A stretch of 64,000 nt of DNA, from assembly GCA_963277665.1 (NCBI GenBank), contig OY728159.1, positions 1,023,265,343 through 1,023,329,342 of the forward strand. The letters run 5' to 3'. The first letter of the stretch is position 1. Each line of letters starts with the position of its first letter. The stretch comes from Viscum album (lineage: Eukaryota; Streptophyta; Magnoliopsida; Santalales; Viscaceae). The position numbers and the translations under genes are program-made. This document shows positions 1-13,039 of the stretch, one piece after another. Below the pieces are notes generated by a model that saw only the letters and a program-made list of their open reading frames with translations, was not told the origin of the DNA and made no database searches.

Positions 1-2072
1 TCTTAAGATTCCTGAATTCGAGTAGATATATAAAGGTAATTTTTTTCCTTCGTTACTCTATCATTTATTACTCTTTTCCCCCCATTAAAATTCCAACATG
101 ATCTAATAATACTTGTTCGAAACTTCCATGAATGCTTGGCTAGTTGGAAATTCAGGTATTGGGGTATTTGGTGGTGATTTCATCAATATCCTTCAAGTAA
201 GTGGGTCTCCTTAAATTATCTTTCATTTGATTAGGGTTTTATTCAATGTGCTTAGTGTTTCTTCCATTATCCAAGAGGTTCATAATTTCAAATATATAGG
301 TATTCATAATTAGGTTTTAATCATGTGTTATGTGGTCTAAAATATTGGTTTTAGGTATGTATTACCTTTATTGAGGTGTTTTTATGGTGCGTTTGAGTTT
401 TCACACAAAGGATTCAAGGGTCTTCATTACATTGGTAGGTGATTCAAGGATTATGAAATCATTGTGTCTTATAATGCTATATGTATCATATTTTCAGGTT
501 TATATCATTTTATTGTTTCCGAAAAAATTGGTTTTAGAGGTTTTTGTGTTGAAAATATGTTTTAAATGCAAATTTTATATGAAATTGAAGGATTTTTGTA
601 GAAATGTTTTAATGTCTTATTTGGGGATGCCCTATAACTAAATGGTTTTTTTATAGAAAATTTTCAGGGCTGAAAATCATGTTTTGGATGTATATCTCTA
701 TTGTTTTCTGCTGCGAAATATAATTTTGGTGACGTTTGATAAGTAAAGGATTCTTGGGCACCATTTTGGTGCTAAATTGGTTGTTTTACATGGATATTTG
801 ATTATATGATTAATGGAGTTATTTTATAACACATTTAATAGTTTTATAGAAATGTTTTTGGAACAATGAATTATGTTTTGGTAAATGTGAGTGTTCATAT
901 AGTCTACAATGTAGGTTTTTCAAGGAGTATTGGTTGGGAAATTATGCTATTTTTTTGAGAAATTGTTTTATGGAAAATAAAAGTGTTTTTGTGTGTGTTT
1001 TAAGTGGTATAAAGTGTGTGTAGCTACTATACTATTTTAATGTGACCAATATTGTTGTTTTATATTAAAATTGAATTATTTATCATGCTGAAATTGTTTG
1101 AGCACAAAGGGGGAAGCCAAGGTACCTAGGTGTGGCGGATGTGTACTATTAAAACTAGTAGAACGAATGGGTTATGTCACTATTTCACATAGAATTTGGA
1201 TAATTAAAACCCTAAATTAACTATATGGATGATTAATGGGGACCATAAGGTTATGTGTATGTTCCATACTAGTGGCTCGGGCACGAGAACAGATTTTACT
1301 ATGGTTATTTAAACTGAGTTAAGAGGTACATGGGGCCCAAGAATATCTAGTTCATAGGGGTGTTCCCAATTTTTTTCTCATTGGATTTGTGGTATTTTCC
1401 CTTCTATTTTTGTGTTTATGGATATATATTAAAGTATATATCATTTTTATTTGAATGTTTTGTCATTCTGAATGTTTTATTTGGAAACAATTTTCAATTT
1501 AAAGTTGTATTTCATGGAATTTAACACCGCTTTTCTTTGGAGATCAAAACTGCTTTCTTTTTCACCTTGTATTGCATGAACAGTAGAATAATTTTGTGGT
1601 ATCCGATTGGGAAGGATCACACTCTAATTATACCCCTTGTGTGTATTTAGACTTTATCATTCATGACATAGGTAAATGGAAGGGTTTGGATGATGGCGGT
1701 TTAGGGTGTTAGTTCCCATCCTTGGTGTAGAGTTCTGGAGATGGTTTGTGCGTGAGGACACAATGTCGTGTGGATTCATTGGGGATATTTTTCTGATATT
1801 CCATTATGTATTTGTACCGCTTGTATTTCATTTTAACTTATGTATTCAGTTATGGATTTTTGTATAAACCTTGTTTGATATAAATTTTTCCGATTCTGTT
1901 TATCAATGTTTTTTATTTTTTATGTATACATATTCAGCTAAATCCTTCCAAAACAAGATAAATGATACCCGGGAACATGTTCCTGCCGGTGGGGTTAGGG
2001 AACTCCCTGTGGACTTTTCCACAGGCCGGGTTCGTTGCTGGTATTGGTGGTGACCAGATTCGGTTTGTGATA
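1..2072 (+). repeat. E1 5' LTR (left end outside the window)
   Basis: This segment aligns along its whole length with about 7455-9540. Shared landmarks include a TATA-like TATATAAAG at 27-35 (TTTATAAAGG at 7491-7500 in the other copy), the run of C near 77-83, and the block ending GTGATA at 2067-2072 (GTGACA at 9535-9540). The two copies differ by many substitutions and small indels, so the insertion is old. Short ORFs inside, such as 384-641 and 1871-2053, are chance frames in LTR sequence. Confidence 0.87.
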
Positions 2073-2075
2073 AAA

Positions 2076-2087
2076 TTGTATCATAGG
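2076..2087 (+). other. E1 primer-binding site (degenerate, initiator tRNA-Met type)
   Basis: TTGTATCATAGG lies three bases after the LTR end. It matches the usual plant iMet primer site TGGTATCAGAGC at 9 of 12 positions. This placement is what fixes the LTR 3' boundary at 2072. Confidence 0.65.
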
Positions 2088-2402
2088 GGTCCCGTGTTTT
2101 GAATTATATACTATTTTGGGATGAGTTGGGATAGACAGGAGATAATATTGTTGAGTCTCAGAGATTTAGTCATGTATAGGGTGCCAGGCCGGTACCTCTT
2201 GGGGCAGACCATGAGTCACCATGGGACGTTGGAGTTGTCTGATTGACTTCACTTCCAAGTGAGACGTGTGGGCTACAGACCACACATGGACATCAAACAG
2301 GTGTGGAGTAGTTCTTTCCTTTATTACTGATCTGTGATTATATTTTTAATGTTTTAAGTATTTTATTAAAATTTTATTAATTGTGTTGTTGACTATTTCA
2401 TT

Positions 2403-3462
2403 GTGACCACTGCAATTTGTAGCAACATGACTCCTCGGAAAGCTCCCACGTGCCCACAGGAGGAAGCCAGAGAGAGTTCTCCCACACCGATCGATCATAA
2501 GTTAAATAAGGATGTGGTCCTGGATGTCCAAGCTCTGGGACAAGAAATGGATCCTACTCCGATTCCAGCTAGGGTATATGAGATGGTCCTATAAAAGATA
2601 AATCACAACAGTTTCTAAAAATGAATCCTCCTACCTTCATAGGCAGCTCAAAACCCCAACAAGCAGAGGAATGGATCGAGAATATTGAAAATATGTTTGA
2701 GTTCATAGAAACACCCAAGGATCTCAGGGTAAATTGTGCCTCATTTTTGTTGGAGGGTCCTAGCTGTAAGTGGTGGGAGTCAGTTCTTCAGACTAAGAAG
2801 AATGAGGAAATTCACATGGGAGATTTCATGGTCGCCTTCAATGAACAGTACTGCCCATTGTTCTTGGCATATGCCAGGTATCGAGAGATCATGGACCTTT
2901 TTCATGGGTATCTTTTTTTGATGGAGTATTCTAACTTTTTCACTGAGTAGGTTTGGTATGCCTCGTAAATCATCTTGAATGAATAATTGAAGGCCTAAGG
3001 TCCAAGAATGATTTGCAACTTGAGATATACTCCCAGATTTTCATGTTCTTGCTGAGTTCCAATGATGTGGTCATTGGGAGGGCATGTAAGATATATATTG
3101 ACTCTAAAGGAAGGTCTAGTTTTTTGGGGATAGTGTCAGCAGTGGAGTCTGGAAAATTTTCAGAGAAGAAGAGGAAGTAGGAGGATCATGTGAAGAATAT
3201 AGGTGGAAGCTCAGGAAACTCCTCTAGGCATTTTTCATCTGCTGCTTCGGATGCAAGATCTGTCATGTTCCACAAGTGTGATAATCTAGGGAACATTGGA
3301 CCTGCATGTCTGTTTCTTATGATTCCTTTATACTCGTGTAGGGGTTTGGGGAATTTTCAGCACTTCAGCAGGGTGGAACATCCCCATTTGAGTGGGGTAG
3401 GGTCAGTGGATTCAAGAAGAGTGAAAGAACAGTCTGAGCCATTGAGGAATGAGGGATCATGA
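2403..3462 (+). pseudogene. gag: E1 gag remnant (Retrotrans_gag domain and broken zinc knuckle)
   Basis: Gag would package the element RNA into virus-like particles. The open stretch 2621-2950 reads MNPPTFIGSSKPQQAEEWI, then an FLLEGPSCKWWESV block and FNEQYCP. This is the conserved Retrotrans_gag pattern of plant gypsy elements (PPTF-G-AE-W, LxGxAxxWW, F...Y). A leader ORF at 2403-2594 may be the original N terminus in a shifted frame. At about 3268-3312 the peptide FHKCDNLGNIGPAC fits a CCHC zinc knuckle that has lost its first Cys and its His. At least one frameshift and several stops separate these pieces. Confidence 0.8.
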
Positions 3463-3649
3463 TTTGGAGGTCGTGGTGGTTGGGATATGTCCTCAGATAA
3501 AAAGAGATAGTTCAGGGCACATCGAAAGACTAGCGGTCTCCCTTAAGTAGAGACCAAACATCTCCATGTAGTGGATTAGGCCCCAACAGAATCAGAGGTG
3601 GGACCGTCGACAGTTTGAGGTACCATTCTGATCATATCTCCTATATCTA

Positions 3650-3960
3650 CTAATCTTTTTTATAATGGAGACTCTATTTCATTTTATTCTTCCTATTTTG
3701 TGGAAAATCTTAATTTTCCAATTGATTTGATGTCTTTCTCAATGTAGATGGTGACACCATTGTGAAAGAAGGAGCAAGGCAATAAGTTCCCCTCATTTGA
3801 GCTTTCCGTGTCAGGGGTTGAGATGGAGTGGGACCAAATAGTTCAAGTTATGGAACTTTATGACATAATACTTGGAAAGTAATGGCTAGTACACTTCTAG
3901 GTACACATTAATTTCTATAGACCGTGAGTGATTTTCATAGCACCTGATGGGAGTCGTCAG
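3650..3960 (+). pseudogene. E1 aspartic protease remnant
   Basis: The frame around 3656-3750 reads FYNGDSISF followed by LNFPIDLMSFSM, which aligns with the plant gypsy protease start (FDSGASHSF, then the linker ending SYSM). The catalytic D-[ST]-G is replaced by N-G-D, so the active site is destroyed. Downstream, near 3850-3885, MELYDIILGK is the usual end of protease (D-x-ILGMDWL). A stop follows where MDWL would be. This domain would cleave the Gag-Pol polyprotein in an active element. Confidence 0.7.
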
Positions 3961-4109
3961 GTTTTTTGAGGAGAATAGTATACATGGTCAGGTCATGTTG
4001 GACCCCCACTCCCATAGTTGGGAAGTCATACCTAATTGTATCATTACTTGTGATAGTGGACGATGGTATTTACCCTGATGTTTCACTACCTCATATACTG
4101 AATGAATTT

Positions 4110-5440
4110 CTATAGGTATTCTCGGATGATTTCTCAGGTTTTCCCCCAGAGCTGGAAGTGGAGTTTTCGATTGATTCGGCACTTGGAACACAACTGATAT
4201 GTCATTACTCATATCATAAGGCCCCTACCAAGCTAAAATAATTAATGATATAGCTGGACAACATAGAGTCCAAAGGATTCATTCACTCGAGCATCTCTCC
4301 CTATGGTTCTCAAGTGTTGTTCATGAAAAACTATGATGGATCCATCTGGTTGTTCATTGATTACTAGAATCTGAATAAGTTAAAAATTAAGAAAAAATAC
4401 CCCTACACAAGAATAGATGATTTTTTATTAGTTGACTGGGGAAAAGTGGAGCTCAAAAATAAACTTGTGTTCGGCATATCATCATCACAGGTTGTAGGAG
4501 TCAGATATCCCATAGATAGCCTTCCGAAGAAGGTATGGCCACATTGATTATTTGTTAAAGCCCTTCGGATAAACCAATTCTCCTGTAGTCTTTATAGAAC
4601 TCATAAATAGGGTGTTCTGTCAGTATCTTGATTCCTCTGTTGTAGTGTTCTTGGATTCCATTCTAGTATACTGAGGGTCCTAGGAGGATCGCGAACATCA
4701 CTTGAGAACCATCTTGGGAACATTGTGGGATCAACACCTCTATACAAAGATGTCAACGTGCACAATCTAGATCAGAGAAGCTTGATTTCTGGGGCATGTG
4801 TGCTATGATCAAAGGGTTTTAGTGGATCTCGAGAAGATTAGTCCGGTAGTTTCATTGGATCATCCGAATAATGTGCTTGAGATCAAGAGTTTCTTTGGCC
4901 TTACTAGTTATTATAGGAAATTCGTTCATGATTTCTGTTAGATTGCATCATTGATGACCATGCTCACCTGGAAAGGGGTTATGTTTTTATGGGGCCAAGA
5001 ATGTCATGCATCGTTCGAGTAACTGACGTGGCGGTTGACTACCGCCCCCGTGCTAATTTTTCCAGACGCTTGAAAGGTGTATATGGTCTATTTTGATGAT
5101 TCATGTACAGTTTATGGGTGTGTGCTTATGCAGGATGATCACATGGGGGAATATGTCTCTCACTAACTCCAACCACATGAAAAGAAATACCAGACCTATG
5201 ACTTGGATTTGGCAGTAGTGATGCATGATTTGAAGACTTGGTGTCCTTACCTCTTTGTGGAGATGTTTGTGGTCTACTCTAAACTTAATATCATGGCCTA
5301 TATCTTCTAAAAGAAGGACATAAACTTGTTTTATCATGTTGGGATTGATTAGTCTTAGGGGTTCAACATTGACATTGTATATACCCTCAAAAAGTGTAAT
5401 GTGGTGGGTGACGGTTTGAGAAGAAGAGTTCTAGTGCAGG
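4110..5440 (+). pseudogene. pol: E1 reverse transcriptase and RNase H remnant
   Basis: The RT fingers are clear near 4255-4430: GFIHSSISPYGSQVLFMKN, then DGSIWLFIDY and YPYTRIDD, matching the gypsy pattern [15 protein letters not shown]...CIDYR.LN...YPLPRIDD. The catalytic FxDD box is FLDS at 4648-4659, so the second aspartate is lost. Near 4860-4990 NNVLEIKSFFGLTSYYRKF is the connection motif. RNase H at about 5040-5330 reads TAPVLIFPDA, VYFDDS, GCVLMQDD and PHEKKYQTYDLDLAVV. In-frame stops and frame changes interrupt the reading throughout, and a loss of about 100 bp around the palm is likely. Confidence 0.85.
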
Positions 5441-5689
5441 CATTGAAGACGTTCAATGATGAGTGGACTTTGATGGGGATCTTTTCTCAAATTCATGTGT
5501 AGACCAGGGATCACAATGGATTTGATTCAGCAGGAACAACCCATTGATGATATTTTTCATTAGTCGAAGCAGTTTCTTCAATGTGGGGAGACGTACTCTG
5601 ATTAGTTATCGTCTCCCGTGGGAATATTTTTCTTCATGGGCCGTTCTATAGTGTCTTTATTTCTAGGGAAGGTGGTGACAGAAAAAAGC

Positions 5690-6945
5690 CACAGGTCTCA
5701 GTTGGTTGTCCATATGGGTTCCACCAAGATGTATTTTGATATCCATCATTAGTTCTAGTGTATTGGTATGCTATGAGACATAACCGATTTGTGTTGAGAG
5801 GATACACTTGCCAGCCGGTGAAAGTAGAGAATTAAAAGCCATGTGGTTTGCTCTAGCCATTACCCTTTCCTACATGGAAGTGGTACAATGTCTCCATGAA
5901 CTTCATTGTTGGCTTACCTCGTACACCATTGCGAATTAATTCCATTTGGGTGGTAATTGATCATCTGACCAAATCTTCCCACTTCATTCTGATCAGAGGT
6001 ACAACTAAATTGGATGTGTTGGGTAATTTCTATCATAAAGAGGTGATCTGACTCCATGGAGTTACATAATCAGTTGTCTTGGATAGAGACCCCTATTTCA
6101 CTTCTCAATTATAGGAAGTCCTTCATAAGGACTTGGGGTCTCTAATTAAGATGAGCACAACATACCATCCTTAGACGGATGGTCAGACATAGCGGGCGAA
6201 TCAAATTTTGGAGGACATGCTCTATGCATGTGACCTAGACCTTGGAGGTTCCTGGGATATCCATTTGGCGATGGTTATGTTTTCTTATAATAATAGTTAA
6301 CCTTCCCCAATTCAATTGTCTCTATTTTCGGTGCTCAATGGTCGGCCTTTTTGGCCCCCCTGTGTTGAGATGAGGTAGGTGAGACCTTACTGTTGAGGTC
6401 ATTTCTAGTGCAGGAGTCATCTAAGAAGGTCAAGTTGATCACGAAATGATTATTGACAGTAAAGAGCCTTTATAAATCATATGCTGATCAGAGGCATAGA
6501 TACATGGAGTTTTCTGTGGGTGTGAGGTTATTCATGAATGTATCCCCTCATCTGGGCCATCGTCGATTAGGGAAGCAAGGGATGCTAACACAACGGTATG
6601 TCGAGACCTTTGAGATCACCAAATGTATTGGAATGTTGGAATAAATGTTGGCTTTACCTTCTCAGTTGAAATCCATCCATGATGTCTTTCATGTCTCTTA
6701 GTTGAATAAATAAAATCTAGATCTGTTCTTTGTGTTGAGTTGGGAAGAACAGGAGATAGAGCCCGACTTGTCTTCTATTGACCAGCTGGTTTAGATAGCG
6801 GACTTTCAAGAGTAGGGGATTCAAGGGATGTCCAATACGTTGGTCTGGGTTCTTTGGCAGTATGGTAATGATATACATGGGACGTGAGAGCATAAGTAAT
6901 GGGTCGATGAAGAGTACCCATTCTTGTTTTTCAATCAAGCATCAG
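5690..6945 (+). pseudogene. E1 integrase and chromodomain-like C-terminal tail remnant
   Basis: The integrase zinc-binding start is visible as HMGSTKMYFD near 5711, matching HPGSTKMYRDL. The core follows: IDHLTKSSHFI, LDRDPYFTSQL (second Asp region), TTYHP and ILEDMLYACDLD, all standard for gypsy integrases. From 6440 the C-terminal region reads KSYADQRHR, then IHDVFHVS and finally DEEYPFLF at about 6897-6925. That last motif is the end of the chromodomain-like tail typical of Tekay/Del (E-W-E...YP-LF). The integrase would insert the DNA copy, and the tail would target chromatin. Many stops, including inside the core, rule out function. Confidence 0.83.
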
Positions 6946-6986
6946 GTTGACTTTCCAGGGAGGAATTTTTTTCATGGTGGGTAGAA

Positions 6987-9540
6987 TATTCACAACCATG
7001 ACATATATTTAAAGGTAAATTAAAATTAATTTCCATTCATTCCTTTTTTGGGGGTTTCCCAAGATTTTTTGGAGGAAAGGGTGAGTTTTCATGATTTTGG
7101 CCAAACCGTGGTCCCATTTCAAGATTTCAAAACCAATTTTGTTTCTCTTATAACTATTTTATTTTTTAATATTTTGAAACCATTAGTTTTTATAAATGGT
7201 ATCCCATGACCTATTAACACCATACATTATATTTGGACCATTTTGGAATTTTTTATAGTGTTGGATTTGTTTTTTTATTTAAGAAATTAAGCCATCCTGA
7301 AATCCCATTTATAGTTTTAAAAAAATTTCTTATTTAATATCATATTCAATTTTAACAATTTTTGGTGATTATAAAACTATCTAGATCCCAATAGACCTAG
7401 GAATACTCCCATTCTCTTCTACCCCTATTTGGATTTCATTTTATTCGCTGGTTAAGTCGAATCTTCTTATGTTTCTTCAATTAGAGAATATTTATAAAGG
7501 TAATTTGTTTTCTTCATAACTCATTCATTTATCACTCTTTCCCCCCATTGAAGTTATTTCATGATCTAATTTTTCTTGTTCTAAACTCATTTGAATGTTT
7601 GGATGGTTTAAAATTCATCTACTAATGCATTTGGTGTGATTTCTTCAATATCCCTCAAGTAAGTGAGTCTCCTTCAATCATCTTTCAATTTTCTTAGGGT
7701 TTCATTTAATGTGATTAGGGTTTCGTCCATTATCAATGAATTTACTAATTTCCAGAAATTAGGGTTTCTAAATTAGGTTTTAATCTAGTGTTTTATGGTC
7801 TGAAATTCTGGATTTAGGTCTGTTTAACCTTTCATGATGTGCAGAGGTGGTGCGTTTGAGTTTTCTCACAAAGGTTTTGAGGGTTTTCATTACCTTGGTT
7901 GGGGATTTCATGATTAAGAAATAGTTTTTTTATAGAATGCTGAATTTATCATATATTTAGGTTTATGTCATTTTTATATTTCAAAAAAAGTTTGGTGTAT
8001 AGTTTTTTGTTGTGAAAATTAACATTAAATTCCAATTTTATGTGAAATTAGCGGTTTTTCAATGAAATGTTATATTAGTTTATTTCAGGATTCCCTATTA
8101 CTATGCGGTTGATTTTATTGAAATGTATAGGGATGAAAATTATGTTTTGAATTTTTTTCTCCAATTTTTTCTAATATGAAATATGATTTTGGTGTCGTTT
8201 GATAAGTGATGGTTTTCTGGGTACCATTTTGGTGTTCAATGGGTTGTTTTACATGGATAGTTGATGTTTTTCCTAATGGGGTTTTTTTATAACACATGTA
8301 ATAGGTTTATAGAAATTTTTTGGGCACTGTGACTTCTGTTTTGGTATATGTGAGTGTGAACATAGTGTGCAATGTAGGGTTTTCAAGGAGTATTGAGGGA
8401 AAAATAATTTTTGTTTTTGAGAAATTGTTTTATGGAAAATTAATGTGATCTGTTGTGTGTCTTATGTGGTATAATTTGTGTATAGATAATATACTATTTG
8501 AATGAGACCATTAGTTGTTTTTTATATTAATAATGATTTATGTATAATGCTGGAATTTTTTTAGCACAAAGTGGGAAGCCCAGGTACTTAGGTGGGGTGG
8601 ATGTGTACTAGTAAGAGTTGTGGACCATATGGGTTTTCTCCTTGTTTCACGTAGCATTTGGATAATTTAAAATCTATCTAAACTATATAGATGATGATTT
8701 GGGGCCACTATATTATGGGTATATTCCCTAAAATTGCATTTTGCATGATAATTTTTTTTACTATGGTTGCTTTACACTGAGGTACAAGGTACATGGGGCC
8801 CAAGACTATCTAGTTCCTAGGGGTGTCCCTGATTTTGTTGCTCATTGGATGTTCGGTATATGTTTTTTCATTTTGGTGTTATTGGAAGTATATTAAATTA
8901 TAAAATATTCACATTTAAATGTGTTAAAAGTCTGAATGTTTTATCATGAAAACTTTTTTCAATTCAATGTTGCATTTCATGGAATTTAACACCACTTTTG
9001 TTTTCATATCAAAAATGTTTTTTTTTTCACCTTGTATTGCATGAACATTATAATCATGGGGTGGTATCCTCTGGGGATTAGTCTCAAACCCTAATTACAC
9101 CACTTGTTTATACGTAGAATTTATCATTCATGACATAGGTAAAGGGAAGGCTTTGGGAGATGGTATTTCATGTTGTTAGTTCCCATCCTTGGTGCAAAGT
9201 TGTGAAGATGGCTTGTGGGTGATGACCCCATGTAGTGTGGAGTCCTTGGGGCTATTTTTCTATTGTTTTATTCTGTATTTATACCTTTTTTATTTCATTT
9301 AACTTATTTATTAATTTCTGTATTTTTGTATAAACCTTGTTTGCTATGAATTTTTCATATTCAGTTTATCAAATGTTTTTGATGTTTTATGTATACATAT
9401 TAGGGTAAATCATTCCAAAACAAAGATAAATGATACCTGGTAACATGTTCCAACCCTTGGGGATAGGTAAAAAGCTTCGGACCTTTCCAAGAGCTTGGTT
9501 TTGTGCTGGTATTGGTGGAAACCCGATTCAGTTCGTGACA
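6987..9540 (+). repeat. E1 3' LTR
   Basis: Full-length LTR of about 2.55 kb. The start is placed at TATTCACAACC, which looks like a mutated TGTCACAACC, after a purine-rich GGTGGGTAGA (6977-6986) that could be the polypurine tract. The end is GTGACA at 9540, homologous to 2072. A TATA-like TTTATAAAGG sits at 7491-7500. The target-site duplication cannot be checked because the left end of the element is outside the window. Confidence 0.8.
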
Positions 9541-12500
9541 TGTTCCATCAAAAGGCTGTAAAACATCATTTTTCAAAAAATAATTCTTTTATCTGAAAAA
9601 TTGATTTTTTTCTCATATCAACTAATATTAAATGATTAAAATCAATGATAATTTTATATAAAATTAACAATGTGGTTAATACTCTTTATATTTTCTATTT
9701 TATATAATATTTTAATAATATATTTTTGTTTAGTGAAACTTGGTATTGCGTACAACGCTAGCTATCGAGGTAGGTCACTCTTTTGTGTGACACAATTCAT
9801 ATAAGTGTTGTGTGTAATACAATATACCTTTGGGGTTTCCTATAACATAATATAAACATGGTTCATTTATACATTGAAAAAAATCAATAATCAGTGTTAC
9901 GTGAAATGAATTCAATAAAAAGAACTTAAAATTTTCTTTAACACAAGCCATGTATAGTATAGCGTATACTAAAAGCTAATAAAGTCGTGCGTATAGTGCA
10001 AGCTAATATTTTTTTATCATACAACATAATAAATTAAAGATATTAAGAGAATAAATCACATATAATCTTTGGGTGTTATAGATTCTCATTGCGAGAAATG
10101 AATTCTGTAGTTTTAGTGGTGGGTCGGTGCTTGGAAAAACAATGATTGTTAATTATTTTATATATTTTATGTCTTACAACCTCATAGGGGGTTGGTGATA
10201 CTATATAAACTCTACTAAATGTGTTTTATTTGATAATAATTTTTGGTAGGAACTTCTTTTGGAACTAGTTATGTTGTATACATGGAAGGAGAATTCCTCA
10301 GTTTGTTTTTTCCATGATAGATACTTCCCTTATGATTTATATTTATACTATGGTAGATCATTCCCCTAAGTCATTACCTATATATCAGATTGAAATACAA
10401 CTTAGTTAATATTATTTTTGGAACAACCCTCATGATGTGCACATAAACACTCTAACACTAGATGATGTTGGATTGGTCAAAGGGGGTCATAGATCTAAAG
10501 ATTGATAATGGTTAGCTATTTATTTTGAGAAGTTTTTTATTTTCTCAAAACATATCATGTTCACATATAACAACGTTTATAGTATTAATGGAACACCTGT
10601 AGTGGTTACCAACTTTATTTTGAATTCACAACCTACATGGAATACCATTACACTTGATTACTTGTACATACTCTCACTTGGATTGATGAACAAGTTTAAT
10701 AGAGGATCAAACATGCATGGTCTACATGGATTGCTTTGATATTTGTTTTGATGTTTTAGATGTGGTGAGGGTTGGTGATATAGAATTTCATTATTTTTAT
10801 TTCTTATTTTTATTTTATATATGTTATCAGCCTATTTGTTATTTTATAATATATGGTTTTATGAGTTATTATCATTTTATTCTATAATATAGAATTTCTT
10901 CATTATTTATAAAAAATTATGTGTATGAATATTGGTTATTTTATCGTTATTGTGAACAATGAAATAAATATATTTTATCCCCATGACACTAGCTTATACC
11001 CCAACAACTTCTTGGAATACTTTTGCATATAGGGTGGTACAATAGTGGTTTCATGGAATTATGTGTGGTTACTGTTTAGAGTGATCTCGGTCAAGCTGTT
11101 ATAGTGTGAAACCCGGTGTCCATTTATTCCTCTTTTACATACATTATCTAATGAAAATGTTGAAAGCCCAATGTTGAAACCCAAATGACATTTTTAAGGT
11201 AATTAACCCTAGTATAATCTATGATAAAACCTATAAAGATGTGACAATATGTAAACATTGATGTGATTTTTAGGAGACGACGTAGTTTTTTGTTTACCAA
11301 AATTTTGAGTTAATTAATCTTTTATAGAATAATATATGAGGATTTAAATTATATTTTCTAGTAGTAATTTTAAAAATAAAATTCTGTAATATTCACTAAC
11401 AGATTTAAAAATAGTCAATCATTTTCATTTTTATGTATCTCTTTTAACTAATGGTATCTAAAGACACATAGTGTGAGTTTTATAGTCTAAGGATAAAGTG
11501 AATAATATGATGTTGACCTCTCTATAGTGTCAATCAAGGTGTGGAATATGGATTATTTGTTTTTCCAATGTAATGATCGATTTAATTCCAAAACAATTTG
11601 AGGACTATTACACTTCATTCCATATAAGCTCAGGCCCACATCTATATTCATTTATCCAAAAAATGAATTTGTCAGTATAATACATCACATTGTTTACTTT
11701 AACAAAATTTTATGATTTTTTACTCTATATAGAATTATTCCTTTTTGTTTCAATAATGTTTTATTGTCAAGAATTTAAAATTTTAGTTCAATAACATTCA
11801 TAAAAAATTGTTAATTAATAACAATTTGAAAATTACAATGAAAAAATATATATAATATCAAAACATTGTAATTATAATAAAACATGGAATTTTAATAAAC
11901 ATGAAAATTAATTTTTCAAAACATGAATTGTAAATCCTACTAAGGATCAACATATTATTCTAATAGTTATAACATTATACTGACAATAAAGCCAACAATT
12001 TTATTAAAAAAACAATTTAATATTACTAAATAATAATAAATATGTAATTTAATAATATTCCTAGAAATTAATTATAATAATTCAAAGAGTATACTAACAA
12101 TTTAAAATTTTAAACTAATATTATACATCAGATTTGAAAAATTATATAATAAATGAAAAATATGTGGAGTATATAATTTAATATATGATATGTAATTTAC
12201 TAAACATAAAATCCTAATTATTATTTTAATATTTTAATTCATTCTATCTAAAATACTATAAAAATAATTATTTTATATTCAATAAAGTATTATTCAAAAA
12301 AATAAAAAGTGTCTAAAAAATGATATACCTAAAAATTTGGAATATCAGGAAAACCAAACCACCAAATGTGTGTGGAAAATTTAATTGACTAGTTGAGAGA
12401 GTAGAATAGATGTGATAAGTGGGGTTAAGATAAAAATGGTGGTGGAGGATTACCTTTAATTGTTGAATCCTTTTACCATATATTATTTCAATAGAATCTC

Positions 12501-13035
12501 TTTGTTTTTCCATTGAATAAAGAACATCAAATTAATTGACATTGTTGGATTTTTTTGGTGGAGTGAATTATTTGAATTTATTCTCTATGATAGTGTGGTT
12601 GAATACCTCATTATTTAATGATCAACCAATCATGATTACATGTTTTTAAAAAACACATCTTTATTAATTAAAAATTAAATTTATTGATATTTAACACCCA
12701 CCACTATACATATTCACAACACCTAGTTTTGCACTCAAATTTCCTCACCTCGAGGGTATAACCAGTTAGATGATGTTACAAAACATGTCTGTAGTCTCCA
12801 TATTACGCTTCATGCTTTATGACTAGTGATTCGGGGTATAGGGACATAATGGGTCCAGAGGAATAGCCATGATTGAATCCAAAACGATTCAACAAAACAT
12901 AATATTAAATAATGATAGTAATTATTTTACTCTTGTGTTAGTGTTTATAATGTTGATAATGGGTGAGGTAGTCCCTTGAGTTCACTAATTCTGTTACATC
13001 TTAATAAATGTGAAAACACTAGTGAACAACTGACT
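9541..13035. other. AT-rich intergenic DNA without recognised genes
   Basis: I see no conserved protein motif, LTR pair, tRNA or tandem array here. ORFs at 10557-10739 (plus) and 12313-12513 (minus) are about 60-66 codons, low in complexity and unmatched. The stretch 11700-12320 is especially rich in A and T. Very old transposon sequence is the likeliest origin. Confidence 0.5.
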
Positions 13036-13039
13036 ATTC

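Larger units (their letters stand above)
1..9540 (+). mobile_element. E1: decayed Ty3/gypsy LTR retrotransposon, Tekay/Del-like chromovirus
   Basis: Two long direct repeats (1-2072 and about 6987-9540) flank a region that reads on the plus strand as gag, protease, reverse transcriptase, RNase H, integrase and a chromodomain-like tail, which is the Ty3/gypsy order. The gag-pol layout, the iMet-type primer site and the long LTRs fit the Tekay/Del chromovirus clade. The left LTR is cut by the window start: position 1 matches about 7455 in the right LTR, so roughly 470 bp are missing. Stops and frameshifts occur in every domain, and the RT and protease active sites are mutated, so the copy cannot move on its own. 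The clade is inferred from domain layout and the C-terminal tail, not from a tree. Confidence 0.88.

Noticed and set aside
384..641. 85-codon ORF near the window start as a host gene
   Set aside because: It lies inside the E1 5' LTR, and the aligned 3' LTR segment has stops and indels.
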